The position numbers and the translations under genes are program-made. This document shows, one piece after another, positions 10,627-20,770 of a stretch of 64,000 nucleotides of DNA. The DNA is from Macrocystis pyrifera (lineage: Eukaryota > Sar > Phaeophyceae > Laminariales > Laminariaceae), in assembly GCA_031763025.1 (NCBI GenBank), contig JASSKH010000006.1, forward strand, positions 14,163,479 through 14,227,478. The letters run 5' to 3'. The notes below the pieces were generated by a model. That model saw only the letters and a list, made by a program, of their open reading frames with translations, was not told where the DNA came from and ran no database searches. The stretch's first letter is position 1, and every line of letters starts with the position of its first letter.

Positions 10627-11201
10627 AGGGGCTCCGCGCGTTGTTCTCGCGCCCAGTCTTTGTAGGTGTAGTGCTCGACGCAGGCGAGGAGGTAGGGGTC
10701 ATCATCGGGTTCGACGACGGGCTCCGGAAGGGGCACTGACGGTGGTGTTTGTGCCGGCGGCGAGGGCGTTGTTAAAGGGGTCGGTCTTTGCGTGGTGGGC
10801 GCCGATGGCTTGGGTGGCGGTCGGCGTCCAAACCGGTAGTCGGCTGTGGGCCGAGGGGTTCCCGCGGCAGCGGCGACGCGATGGCGGGTCCGAGAAGATA
10901 TCAGACCTGAAAGGGCTGGTGTCGTGGCGCCAATGGTGGGCGGCGGAGAGACGACGGACGGCATGGAAGCCGAGCCTGGAGGAGCTCCGGTGTTCACGGC
11001 GGCATTCTCGGTGCCGGCAAGCTGTCCGGTGGTGGAGTCGCTGGTCGCAATAGGCCCGATGAAGGTGTGGGTTGCGGGGGAAAGGGTGGGGTGCTCCATA
11101 CGTGGTCCGAGTAGGCGAAAATCGCGGAAGTCGTCGTCAGTGAAGGGGAGCGGCTGGACGGTTGGGATGGGTCTGGAAGGGGGGGACACGAGCCCACCCA
11201 A
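10377..11201 (-). CDS. EL-B pol linker, Pro/Thr-rich
   Basis: This Pro/Ser/Thr-rich segment lies just before the integrase zinc finger. Near its start it carries GLGGLVSPP and FRDFRLLGPRMEH, matching the stretch that follows RNase H in EL-C. Near residue 180 it carries YTYKDWAREQRAEP, matching SHADWAREQQAEP of EL-C. It is probably an inter-domain tether of the polyprotein. It has no enzyme motif. Confidence 0.65.
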   Translation of the reverse strand: MGGLVSPPSRPIPTVQPLPFTDDDFRDFRLLGPRMEHPTLSPATHTFIGPIATSDSTTGQLAGTENAAVNTGAPPGSASMPSVVSPPPTIGATTPALSGLISSRTRHRVAAAAGTPRPTADYRFGRRPPPKPSAPTTQRPTPLTTPSPPAQTPPSVPLPEPVVEPDDDPYLLACVEHYTYKDWAREQRAEPLCCATIRFLSLDSPSPTPHDLLDFIPPARRPQLSDVLTLASKSKLHRTDDETALLVQRPPTTSSGNSLPPPAPPLPHASTCQC

Positions 11202-11544
11202 GCCGATACCCGGGGTGGAAGGGTCGTTCGGCGCGAAGCCGCAGGGGCGGATGAGGTAGATGCCGACGGTGTCGGGGCCAGTGAGGCGGTTGCGTCCGGT
11301 GCGGTCGGCGTCGGTGGCTGGTTGGGGAAGCCGGGAGAGGAAGTCGGCGTTGTCGTTGGCCGTGCCCTTCCGGTACTCCAGCGTGTAGGTGTACGCTGAA
11401 AGGAGCTCGAGCCGTTGGGCTGTCCGGGGGTACGGTGATCTTGAACGGCATGAGCGGGCACGAGCCGAAGTCAGTCTTGGTGGTGGAGAAGACGTCCTGG
11501 AATTCGCAGAGGACGTCTCCCAGGTTGTTGATCACCGACGGGGT

Positions 11545-12126
11545 TCATCTAGAACCGTGCAGGTCGAAGTTGACGTCGCGTAGGTGTAACGGCAGACGTT
11601 CCCAGAGGTCGAGGAAGCTGTCCCGTTGGTCGGTGTTGAGGCGTGCAAGGAGTTGTGGGCACGGGGCTTTTGGTGCGGTAGGAGGGTCATCTGTCGATGG
11701 GCTCTGGTCGGCCACGGGAATGTTGTCGTGGAGGGCATGTACATCCGGAATTTGAGGGGGGTGGGGAGGGGCCAAGGAAGGGTGTCCAAGGGTGGAAAGT
11801 GGTACCTGTACCAGTGGGGAGTAGGAGGTTCCGAGGAGGTCGCCCGGCTCGAGATCGGTAGATCCAGATAGGGGGACCGTTTGGCATCCGTCGGAGACGA
11901 AAATGGCCGTGTCGGAGAGTGGGTTCTCGCGGGGGAGCATGTTCACCATGCAGTTCCCGGTAAATGCTGGAGCGCCTGACTGGCGCGCCAGGTTGACCTT
12001 AACGAGCTTGGGGGTGGAGGAAAGCGATATAGCGTTGTTGCCGGCGAATCGGAGGTGGTAGACGTCGTCAGTGGAACGGTCGTCGGGAATGAATGCTGAG
12101 GCTCCGTTGGGGTCATGGTGGTTCAA
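11545..12126 (-). CDS. EL-B post-protease segment
   Basis: This 193-residue segment follows the protease part and is colinear with 30285-31070 of EL-C. The shared landmark is LEPGDLLGTSYSPL, compared with LEPGDVLGVAHAPL in EL-C. It ends in RDVNFDLHGS, which in EL-C precedes the reverse transcriptase portion. I know no domain name for it. Two element families conserve it, so it is a real polyprotein part. Confidence 0.6.
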   Translation of the reverse strand: MNHHDPNGASAFIPDDRSTDDVYHLRFAGNNAISLSSTPKLVKVNLARQSGAPAFTGNCMVNMLPRENPLSDTAIFVSDGCQTVPLSGSTDLEPGDLLGTSYSPLVQVPLSTLGHPSLAPPHPPQIPDVHALHDNIPVADQSPSTDDPPTAPKAPCPQLLARLNTDQRDSFLDLWERLPLHLRDVNFDLHGSR

Positions 12127-12133
12127 GGAGAGC

Positions 12134-13843
12134 TCACCGCGGGTTCGCCGGGGAGGTTGGTGGGGGGGGGGGGGGCTGTTGCTGGAGCGTGGTATACGAG
12201 CGTCGCTCGAAGCGCATCCAGCTGTCTCGTCCCAGAAGGATGGGGTTCTGCATGGTTCCTGCAGGAACTACGCAGGCCCATACTGCCAGGGCAGCAGTGG
12301 GGGACTGGAGGCGCATAAACTGGATGCTTAAGCGGATGGAGACGGAGGTGGAGAGGGGGGCTGAAGTGCCGAAACCTCCCCATGAACGGGGGGAACTGTG
12401 CCGTTCGCACGCATCGGTGGCTGCCTGGGAAGCCTTCAGTTGTTCCACCGCGGTTGCGGTGATAAACGACTGGGGCGAGCCGGTATCGAGCAGTGCCACG
12501 AGTTCGCGGCGCGTAGTGGCGGTGGGGCCGCTGTGCACGAGTACTTTCGTCGTGAACGACGCGTCGTCGACGGTAATGATGCCGCTTGTAAGGCATGGTC
12601 CGTGTTCCGGTATCGGCGGGCGGCGGGTAGGGAGGTGGCTGTGAGTGGCGGTGTTGATGGTGGACACTTGGGCAAAGTGGCTGCTGGGGTAGGCGTCGGG
12701 GGTAGACGGCGGTAGGAGTGGCCCAAGTGGAGAGGTAGGCGGTTGCCATGGAGGGCTCGGGCTTGTTTCGTGGATGCCGTCGGCTGTGGGGGAAACCCGG
12801 GTGGAGTCGGTGGGGGCGGGTGTTGGCTCCGGGTCGTGAAGATGGGGAGGAAATGGAGGCTGGGCGGAGCGATTGGCGCCGAGGTTTGCTCGAACGTCCA
12901 TCAGTATCCTGCCCAGCAGATTCCGACCACGCCAACGCGTCGGGTCACAGGCGTCCGGATGGTCGGCCTTGAAGCCTATGCCCCAGATGAGGTCGTGTGG
13001 GCTGGCCTCGGCGATGTGCTTGTCGCCGGTTGCTATTAGCTCCTCCCGTAGCTCCGGGTGTTGGCGGAACTTGGAGAAGTTAATGTAGAGGGCGATGGTG
13101 TAGCGGTGTCGCTCCCAGACCATTTCGTCGAAGTCGGAAACGGTTCGCCCAAGTGCTTTTTGGCGGGCTGGGTCGCGGGTCGCGTTGATGCGGCGCTCAG
13201 CTGTGATGTCCCCGAAGAGCGCGGCCTTCTGCGCCATCATCATCTGCTCAGCGCAGTTGTATGTGACGCCATCGTGTTCGATGTCGCACAGGTACCACTG
13301 CGAAAAGACCGAAGAGGAGTCCCAGAAGAAGTGGAAAGATGAGGCGGCCTCGGCGGTGACGTGTGCAGTTGATGGCGTCTTTTGTGTCGGGGGTGGGGGG
13401 GGACGATAATCTTTCCTATCGCCGCCTGGCGTCGACGGAGGTAGAGTCAGCAACGATCGAGCGGTGCTGGCCGGAACCCTCATGTTCGCGGGGGAATTGC
13501 TCGGCAAAGCCGAGGTACCGGGGCGGTCCTCGCCGGGGCTTATAAGCCGGGCGGGACGACCCTCAAGCGCCCTATCGTCCAACTTTTGGAGAACAGGGGC
13601 ATACTCGCTAGGGGATGCCACACCTGGGGTCCGTGTCCACGCTTTGCGCGAAGCAGGCGAGGAGGACGGGTCAGGGGGCTCAGGGCAGACCCTGGTCGAC
13701 GTTGGTCGCGAGTCTTCCGTATACAAAACGGGACTGTCCCTCGAGCTCAGGGACAGCGGTGGTGTCAACACCGTGGCAGCTGGAAGAAGCCCGTCGTTCG
13801 CGGGTTCAACGCTGTCACAAGGAATACGCGCATGCTGGAACAT
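12134..13843 (-). CDS. EL-B NADAR domain plus retropepsin-like protease
   Basis: This is a 569-residue open segment. Residues 1-168 are low-complexity Pro/Ser-rich. Residues 169-320 (12884-13339) are a NADAR (YbiA/DUF1768) domain. Its landmarks are FHFFWDSSSVFSQWY, then YNCAEQMMMAQKAALFGD (the family usually has SEHYFQAQK here), KFRQHPELREELIATG, HIAEASPHDLIWGIGF and NLLGRILMDVRANL. This length is normal for the family. Known NADAR proteins are N-glycosidases: bacterial YbiA acts on riboflavin-pathway intermediates, and DarG-associated NADAR removes ADP-ribose from guanine in DNA. Residues 410-545 form an aspartic protease with LLDTGSPQSFI (DTG at 453-455) and PILLGRDSW. The domain sits between gag and protease. 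Its role in the element is inferred, not shown. Confidence 0.88.
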   Translation of the reverse strand: MFQHARIPCDSVEPANDGLLPAATVLTPPLSLSSRDSPVLYTEDSRPTSTRVCPEPPDPSSSPASRKAWTRTPGVASPSEYAPVLQKLDDRALEGRPARLISPGEDRPGTSALPSNSPANMRVPASTARSLLTLPPSTPGGDRKDYRPPPPPTQKTPSTAHVTAEAASSFHFFWDSSSVFSQWYLCDIEHDGVTYNCAEQMMMAQKAALFGDITAERRINATRDPARQKALGRTVSDFDEMVWERHRYTIALYINFSKFRQHPELREELIATGDKHIAEASPHDLIWGIGFKADHPDACDPTRWRGRNLLGRILMDVRANLGANRSAQPPFPPHLHDPEPTPAPTDSTRVSPTADGIHETSPSPPWQPPTSPLGPLLPPSTPDAYPSSHFAQVSTINTATHSHLPTRRPPIPEHGPCLTSGIITVDDASFTTKVLVHSGPTATTRRELVALLDTGSPQSFITATAVEQLKASQAATDACERHSSPRSWGGFGTSAPLSTSVSIRLSIQFMRLQSPTAALAVWACVVPAGTMQNPILLGRDSWMRFERRSYTTLQQQPPPPPPTSPANPR

Positions 13844-14395
13844 GCGCGTTGGAGCGGCCTTGATGAGGCAGGCTCAGGGGGCGGTGGCCCGGTAGACGAA
13901 ACAGTAGTTTTGTGTGAACCGGAACCGCTGGTAGCCGTAATCGTCGAGACGTTTCCCAGGGTAGCAATGTCTGGGGTCTCGGCAATAGTCGGCAAGCAGC
14001 GTTGCTCACCGCCAGAAGACGTCGAGTGGAGCATCCCGGTGGGGCTCGGCGTCTTGGCCTCCTCCCGCCCACACCTCAAGGCAATCACTTGGGCAAGATG
14101 ATCAGTGCTTGAGCAAGTGACTGTGAAATGGGCTGGGGTAGGGGGGGGGGCATTGGAGGGCAGGGGTCGGGTAGGCGTGGTGCACGTGATTTACTCGTGC
14201 GTCCTGGGAGCCTCGGGTGCTCGCAGTAGATGCTGTTGGTGGAGATGCGACAGTTGCTCCACCATCGGCTTGTCCGTTGGTGCGGAAGGTGCCCGGCTGC
14301 CGTTGGTTCGGGTGGGTACTTCGAGTTGGTGCTGCCCATCCGCATGTTCGCGGGGGCGGCAGGTGCGGAAGTATTGGTCGCGGGGCTATGCACCG

Positions 14396-15418
14396 TCAAT
14401 GCTGAAGACGAGGGGGCAGGCTCGATGCGTTGTCGATGTAACTGTTGCCCTGGCGACTGTCAGTTGCCGTTGTCGTATGACCGGCCGTTGTTGTGGCGCC
14501 AGTTGTCGGAGCGATTGGGGTCTGAGGGTCGAATGTGGTCGTGACCATGTATACCTCCTCGTAGTGTCGCAGCGGCCAGTCCGCCTCGTCCTCGCAGAAC
14601 GGGTCGCGCCCCTGTTCGGCCACGTTCATGACGAACGGGTTGGAGGAAGACCCCCTTGTGTTGGTACCTGGGCCACGCGGAGTTTGCTGCCGCGCTGGGG
14701 TCGGTGGAGAGGAGGAGTACGTGACGAATCCGCCGGAGGAAGTCGCGTGGAAGCGGTGCCCGTTGATTGCCGGCGTCTTGTTGGTCGCCAGCACTTCGAA
14801 AGCTGCCCACATGTCGGCAACCGAGGAGAAGGGCTGCGGGGTGGTCATGAGGCGCCCCGGATAAAGCGTGGGCATGAGGGACGGGTATTGGCTGCCCGTA
14901 GTGCCGCGTACAATCTCGATGACCATGGCATCGCTCGGCTTGAAGACCCGTTCCGTGCCTTGTGCGATGGACACACGTTCTTTGAAGGCACGGACGAAGG
15001 TCGCGAAGTCCGTCAGATTTGGGACGCCGAAGGTGTGGAGCTGCTCGAAGGCGCGGCCCTGGTCGCCGTCGTCGAAGTGGTTCGTGAGTAGACGTAGGAG
15101 CTTCTTGAATGCCGACGGTCCGGTGTTGTCGACGGTGAGCTCCTGGCGCACCTGGACGAAGAAATCGTCGATGAGGCGAGGCAGTGGCGATGTCATGACC
15201 TGGGGGGACGAGAGCGCCTTGCGGAAACACCTTTGAAGTGGAGCATCCCATCCCACTACCCACGGAGGTGTTTCAAACGACTGCTTCTCCGAGTCGTCGC
15301 ACACTATCAGGATCTCGCCGAGGACGAGTTTCACGCTGGCGAGGAGCATGCCCAGGTAGACGGCGGGTTCCACATTGTCCGGGCATGGAAACCGCACGAG
15401 CGCAGTGAACTTGCGCAT
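14396..15418 (-). CDS. EL-B gag, capsid-like part
   Basis: This 340-residue segment resembles the capsid part of EL-C gag. Landmarks are LLRLLTNHFDDGDQGRAFEQ, LHTFGVPNLTDFATFVRAFK and SQYPSLMPTLYPGRL, followed by WAAFEVLATNKTPAINGH. Helical packing of this kind is typical of gypsy capsids. The tail is Ser/Thr-rich. Gag forms the cytoplasmic virus-like particle that holds the RNA. Confidence 0.75.
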   Translation of the reverse strand: MRKFTALVRFPCPDNVEPAVYLGMLLASVKLVLGEILIVCDDSEKQSFETPPWVVGWDAPLQRCFRKALSSPQVMTSPLPRLIDDFFVQVRQELTVDNTGPSAFKKLLRLLTNHFDDGDQGRAFEQLHTFGVPNLTDFATFVRAFKERVSIAQGTERVFKPSDAMVIEIVRGTTGSQYPSLMPTLYPGRLMTTPQPFSSVADMWAAFEVLATNKTPAINGHRFHATSSGGFVTYSSSPPTPARQQTPRGPGTNTRGSSSNPFVMNVAEQGRDPFCEDEADWPLRHYEEVYMVTTTFDPQTPIAPTTGATTTAGHTTTATDSRQGNSYIDNASSLPPRLQH

Positions 15419-16554
15419 ATCGACCCCGGCGTAGAGGCGCCGGACACTACGACGTTCGACGTTCCGTAGTGGCTTCTGTCCTCAGCCTCCGTCATGGGCT
15501 CCGTAGTGGCTTCTGTCCTCAGGCTAAGTGCTCGTGCGGGGGGGGGCGCTGTCGTCGTCGTGGGAGTTGTCGAGGTGGAGTGGGACGGTATCGCCGGCGG
15601 CGTGTCCGTCGTGGGGCGGGTGGTTGGGGGTGTCGGGAGAGTGGGTCGAGGCTCGGTTGGGTTCCACACGTAGCCGCGGCCGGCGTTGGAGTGGAAATAC
15701 CGTAGCTCGAGTAAAAGGGTGTGGGCGGCCCCGATGAACTCGGACGAGGCACCCTCGGTGGCGGCGCGGGCCAGAACGAGGGTGATCGACGGGTCGCAGT
15801 CGGGTGTGAACAGGCGCCAGACGCGATGTGCCGCTATCGAGACATCCGAGGCTATCGGGTCGCGTGTACTCTGCATCCAGCGGAGCTTGGCGTCCAGGAA
15901 AACCCAGTCATTGGACTCGAAACCGAACGTCTGCGGTTGCCTGTGCCCAGTGGGCATGGGGGCTGGCGAGGGTTGGGTCGGAAATGGTGCCTGGGACATT
16001 GTGGTCCCAGTTTGGTTTTGGGGAGGCTGGTGGGTGGTGGTCCTAGACATCGCGGCGGACGTAAAGGGTGGGTCCGGGTGCGGAGCGAGCGGCTGCGATT
16101 GCGTTGTGGTGGTCGCGGTCACAGCTGTAGTCTCGTAGGTGGGGTCGAAAGGGTTCGAAGAGGGAGTGGGGGATGGCGGTAGCACGAGTAGGAGGTCAGC
16201 GCTCTCTTTCGCGAGAAGGAGGAGCTGCTCGTGGTGGGCTTTGAGGGCCGCACGGCGCTCACGGAGGGCCGTGGGATCGCCTTGGTAACGCCCCGGATTG
16301 AGAGCCAGGGTGGAGGTTTCCTGTGCAGAGACCTCCGGGTTGATGGTAGGCCCGGCACTGGTCGTGCCTGCTCCCATTGGAGAAGATCCCGGTGTGGTGG
16401 GGTGTAGCGTGAGGTCGCTCAGAATGGTTTCGAAGCCGGGGGTGTCGTCGTCCGTGGCGCGAGAGGCCCTTGCGGCATACCTCGCCTCGCGGGGGTTGGT
16501 GGCGTCGGGGGAGTGGGCGCCGGGCATGTTGGTGGAGGAAGCTTTCTCGGCCAT
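15331..16554 (-). CDS. EL-B gag, N-terminal part
   Basis: This 407-residue segment begins the element's coding part after a 3-kb leader. It is Pro/Thr/Ser-rich, with a helical stretch at about residues 90-125 (ALRERRAALKAHHEQLLLLA). A more ordered part at about 210-300 contains DWVFLDAKLRWMQSTRDP and AAHRVWRLFTPDCDPS. No known domain is named. The position directly upstream of the capsid segment supports gag. The first Met at 16554 is the only reasonable start. Confidence 0.65.
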   Translation of the reverse strand: MAEKASSTNMPGAHSPDATNPREARYAARASRATDDDTPGFETILSDLTLHPTTPGSSPMGAGTTSAGPTINPEVSAQETSTLALNPGRYQGDPTALRERRAALKAHHEQLLLLAKESADLLLVLPPSPTPSSNPFDPTYETTAVTATTTTQSQPLAPHPDPPFTSAAMSRTTTHQPPQNQTGTTMSQAPFPTQPSPAPMPTGHRQPQTFGFESNDWVFLDAKLRWMQSTRDPIASDVSIAAHRVWRLFTPDCDPSITLVLARAATEGASSEFIGAAHTLLLELRYFHSNAGRGYVWNPTEPRPTLPTPPTTRPTTDTPPAIPSHSTSTTPTTTTAPPPARALSLRTEATTEPMTEAEDRSHYGTSNVVVSGASTPGSICASSLRSCGFHARTMWNPPSTWACSSPA

Positions 16555-19500
16555 GTTTAGGCGGGTGGAACGCTTGTACTGGGGCGGGAAGAGGTTTGGT
16601 GGAGGATGGAGAGGGCGGGTGGATCCAGGCTTGGATCAGGGTAGGCGGCTACAATACCAACAAACCGATCTAGGAGAGAGAAAGGAGTGACGGTAAGGAC
16701 GTACGATAGGGGGTGTTGAGGTTGTGCGTGCCACGATTTTAGTGCCCGTCGAAGGATATTTTTATAGTTGAGGGCATCTAACTAGCGCCAGGCACCTCGC
16801 GTTTGATTGACGGTAGTCGCGCCGGGGTCACTCAAGTGATATAAGTTGAACAGAATTGAACATAACTCCGTCTGAAATGCCCAATGTTCGTAATGATAAC
16901 AGGGCGTGACGCTTACTGAGCGTGGGCAGTGCAAGACCTTTCGTTGGGATACAAATAAGAGTACCCGTAAAGAAAATGTGAAGGTCGAGTCGGGGAAAAA
17001 AAAAAAAATGCAGCATGCCGGCACTATTTAGTAGCTGCACAGAATATCGGGCGATTCCCTAAACGGTGGGCAGCTTGTCGTTCCGTGGCAAAACAGACAG
17101 CAACCGGTGCATTTCGGGGCGTCGAGAGGTCCGACACGACGTGAGATACGTAGGGTATCGTAGAGGTAACACAAGTGGAAAACAAAAAATAAATAAATAG
17201 ACCCCGGTACGTAAAAATGTGGAAAAGGGTATCATTTGGCTCCTGTGGGGAGGTCCAATACTCTAATCCGCCGCGAAAAATTGTATATTATTTTGTTTAG
17301 TTTGGCCAGCATTTAGTTCATCTCTTTGGAACTGATCACTGCCCGGGCCACAGTTATTATGTTCCATATATGAGCAGCAGGCAGCTGCTGGTTTTGTGAG
17401 AAGCTGGACAAACAAGGGATAACCAGATGACATGTTACTCGTTTGTGTAACCTTTGTAGTGTTACAGTTCTAGGCAGCCTGTACCCTGCATATTTGTAAA
17501 AGCGGGTGGGGATGGGATGCGCTGGAAAATAACACTTGTAACAAACTTGAACAGTGTCTACCCTGCTTTGCCTTAAAAGTCGGGAAAAAAAAAAAAAAAT
17601 AAAAAACAAAAGTCGAAAGCGAAACGGGAAAGGAAGGGAAAACAAACACGACCAAACAGAATATTCGGACCAGATCAGGTGTCGTACATTCTGTTAATGT
17701 AGTACAGCTGGGGGGGGGTAGACGTAAACAGCAGTAGTCAGACCAGGTTGTGGGCGCCATGAAGCCTCGTTGTGTCGTTAACGCGGAAGATCGTGCACGT
17801 GGGGAGCTGTAGCCGGACTTATTTGTGCGGCATATACCTTATTTCTGGCGTCAAACTGGGAAAATTAGGCATACACAGGCAGCCGTGGGCCGAGGTTCAG
17901 CAACATAAAGCCGTCTTATTATGTCGTCAACGCTGGAAAACGTGCACGTAAAGAGCAGCAGCAAAAATAAATAAATAAAATAAAACAAAAAAAAAAATGG
18001 AAATAATGGCCGTTGTTTGTATCCTACAGGCTGTGGGGGTGGGGCAAAAAAGGTAGCAGAAATCTGGTCGATTTCGGCAACATGCGCCCTGTTTGTATAG
18101 TAAAGGCGCCGCAGGAGGTGCATCATGCCGCTTGTTTTGTACCTCGTAGGGTAGAAGCAGCGTAAGGATGGGCCAATCTGAAGAGGGGTGCACATATGTA
18201 CGCTGGTCCCAAAAGAGCTATTAATACTACGTGCAACCATATAAGATTCGTCTGCGAGTATATGCGTTCCTATACGATGGATGTGCGACTCCATCACATC
18301 GAGACGGGGGGACCGACCCAATTGTGCATCGTTTGGCTACCTAAATATATGGCAGGGAACGAGCGGGGGTTCACGGGAATTTTCGCTACTACATACCTGG
18401 TACACAATATTATTACTACGTACTATGGTATCACTATTCACTATTTGTACCTCGCTCGTATACCAGTCTCTGTAGGCCAGTATGTGGTTTGAAATCCAGT
18501 AACCAAAGGGCACGAAAAAAAAAATAATAATAAAAAAAAATATATATATGATTCTTCTCGCTATCAGGGGGTCGCAAGTGAGGTCAGTCAATACGTATAC
18601 CATTGCTCGTATCAGGTAAAAAAAAAATAATAATAATAATAATAATGGCCTCTCAAGAACTCGCAGGCGAATATTCCATGCGATGGATACCAGCGGATAC
18701 AATTCGAAATGATGGTCGAGCCGTTCGTACGCTGCTCACAGATGCGTATACTAACGATGGCGTAGTAGGTCACGCCACCGGCATATACATCACGTACCAA
18801 AGAACAAGGTGTCATATATATCACGTACCAAAGAACAAGGTGTCGGTACGTACTGCTGCGTGGTTGTCCTATCAGTACGATAGCAGCTTCTTTGTGGTTG
18901 TGGTAAGGGTCAAATCCCATACAACACGAGTATAAACCGGAAGATGCGGACAAACTGTCTGCGGGCAAGAATGTGCCAGTAGTTCCACCTACAGCAGTAG
19001 TACTTACTACGTGCATTCCCTGTGAAAGGGCGGGCATATGGAGGCGGAGGGGTACAAAGGAAAACGCTGCTTGGTTTGTGCGACGAGCACGAGGTCATTT
19101 GGGGGGTCTACAGGTGCATTCAACCACGTGGAATCACGTATCGTGGAGGTCATCGACCTCGTCATTCCACGGCGGAGACGGGGTATAGGGAGCGGAAAAA
19201 CAAACCTCGATCATCATACTGCTAATAAGCACCAGTACTTATATATCAAGTACTTACTAAGAAAGAACAACAGAGCTTGTTGTACGTACTTGCACGTGCG
19301 ATTTGACGGTGCCTACTAAGAGGGGAGAAGCGTCAACTCACCTATGCTGGGAAGGGAGAAGCGTCTACTTATGCCACTAGGCAGCTTGTCACGCTCTACA
19401 CTATAAACGCACTCAGTAACGCAGGTTCGTAAAAAAAAAGAAGAAAAAACGAAAGAAAAGAGAGAGCAAGAAGAACGAAAGAGACGAGAAACAGGGAACA

Positions 19501-19627
19501 TAAACAAAAACAAATAAATAAAAAGTTGACTTCAAAACCAGATGCCTCCCGGGTAGGGATGGCTCACATGATCGTGAGAAGATCTAGAAGAAGCGCTGCA
19601 GTCCCAAGCTTGGCCAGAACATTCGTT
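16555..19627. other. EL-B 5' leader, about 3 kb, no gene seen
   Basis: This stretch lies between the EL-B primer site and gag. Reading frames in it are short, A/T-run driven and unsupported. It holds A-rich tracts (near 17580, 17990, 18520 and 18625), a (TAA)n run at about 18626-18645 and a 24-bp direct repeat with 31-bp spacing at 18790-18813 and 18821-18844. EL-A and EL-C have no comparable leader, since their gag begins within about 150 bp of the primer site. Confidence 0.6.
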
Positions 19628-19645
19628 GAATGCGACGACGTCAGA
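19628..19645 (-). other. EL-B putative primer binding site
   Basis: Inside the 5' LTR the minus strand reads tcTGACGTCGTCGCATTC. The TGACGTC start resembles the TGGCGTC of EL-A and EL-C at the same place, so a related tRNA primer is plausible. The tRNA is not identified. Confidence 0.4.
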
Positions 19646-20111
19646 TGTGATACGGAGCCCGTCTCTAGGGTAGTGGTAAGGGTAGTGGCAAGGGACGCAG
19701 GTTGTTCTGGCAGCTGGAAAGCAGTGCTTCGCTTCTTCTGATTTAGATCTTCTGATTGATGGCGAGAGCTGAGGAGGTGCTCTGGTAGAGAAGTGAGAGG
19801 TAGGGGGGCGGGACTCGACGCCCAGATATACTCGTCCCACCCCACGCCACAAACTCTCCTAAATTCCTCTTATCTGATGTACTCCAACAGAACTTTCCTA
19901 ATGGCTACCGATCGTTCTTCTGCTAACATAAGAACTTCTCACTTCGTAGTCCTATCTGCATCACGGAACATTCCTAAAATAACGATACTCTCGACTAACG
20001 GAATATCCGCCGGGTTAATCCATTCTTTGGATTATTCTCGTATTCGTGGAACTACAAAACTGCAACGTATTATCTATATCTATAGCCCATGAATACTCTA
20101 CTCATATCACA
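19646..20111 (-). repeat. EL-B 5' LTR
   Basis: This is the partner of the 3' LTR at 6387-6852, with the same length and termini. It is followed by CTTA, which repeats the bases before the other LTR. The 5' LTR should hold the element promoter, but I see no certain TATA box to place it. Confidence 0.95.
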
Positions 20112-20770
20112 CTTACTCTTGATAAAATCGAACGAGTACAAACCCGATGGCTTCGTGGCCAAAATCGGGTACCTTTCTATTTCAGTGACCGCGACGGTCC
20201 CAGGACGCCATCTCATTGGTCAACTCCGGTCACCACCCGCTGCTGGCCGCATTTTCGCCGGGTATACCGACTTTGGCTACTTACCCCCCAAGAGGTACCC
20301 GATTATTGTACCCACCTACCCGAAAATGGGCAGACTATCCGACCACAACGACCAGCTTCGTACCATCTCGGAGTCCATGCCTCTCGTTTCGACGAAGATT
20401 GGCGACAATCATCTGCGTGATGTCCATGATAATAATAGGTTCATTCCAGAGTACTATTAATATTTCATCCGCTCTCTCTTTCGCTCGCTCATTCGCTCAC
20501 TCTCTGCAGCAGTGGTGCTGTACCAACCACATACCAACCACCGCTCTCCCTCTCTCTCCTCTCCTCTCCCAGACCAAAAGTTAGCACAGCCCTCTCTCTC
20601 CCCATATCCCGAACCAAAAGCAACCTAAGCTCAGCAGTAGTAGTGACGGGGATCATGAGCGACGCCGCCAACTTCGTGACACAAAGAGCGGGCATTTCTA
20701 CATATGCAACATCTCTTTTTACTTCTAGCCACGCTGGAATTCTCATGTGTGCGTGTTTTCTTCACGTGAA

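Larger units (their letters stand above)
6387..20111 (-). mobile_element. EL-B: young Ty3/gypsy chromovirus-type element with NADAR domain
   Basis: This is a 13.7-kb insertion read on the minus strand, bounded by 466-bp LTRs with inverted termini TGTGATA/TATCACA. It has a 4-bp target duplication CTTA (6383-6386 and 20112-20115). The LTRs appear to differ at a single site, so the insertion is very recent. Parts from 5' to 3' are a 3-kb leader, gag (14396-16554), a NADAR-protease segment (12134-13843), a post-protease segment, integrase with chromodomain and Tudor-like C-terminus (8436-10626), a 1.6-kb 3' non-coding part and the LTR. I do not recognise a reverse transcriptase/RNase H portion, so it looks structurally whole at its ends but incomplete in coding (a handful of breaks; some frame changes could be recoding used by the family). 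It would depend on enzymes from another element. Confidence 0.92.

Noticed and set aside
12884-13339. NADAR as bacterial contamination or an unrelated inserted gene
   Set aside because: It lies in one open frame with a retropepsin, between gag and protease, at the same place in other copies with different LTRs.
16828-18702. Several small frames in the EL-B leader, some with hydrophobic stretches
   Set aside because: The hydrophobic runs (poly-Phe/Leu) come from A/T homopolymers. No conservation or start context supports them.
20089-20460. 123-residue frame starting in the EL-B LTR
   Set aside because: The start lies inside the LTR and the rest crosses an inverted-repeat structure. No domain is seen.
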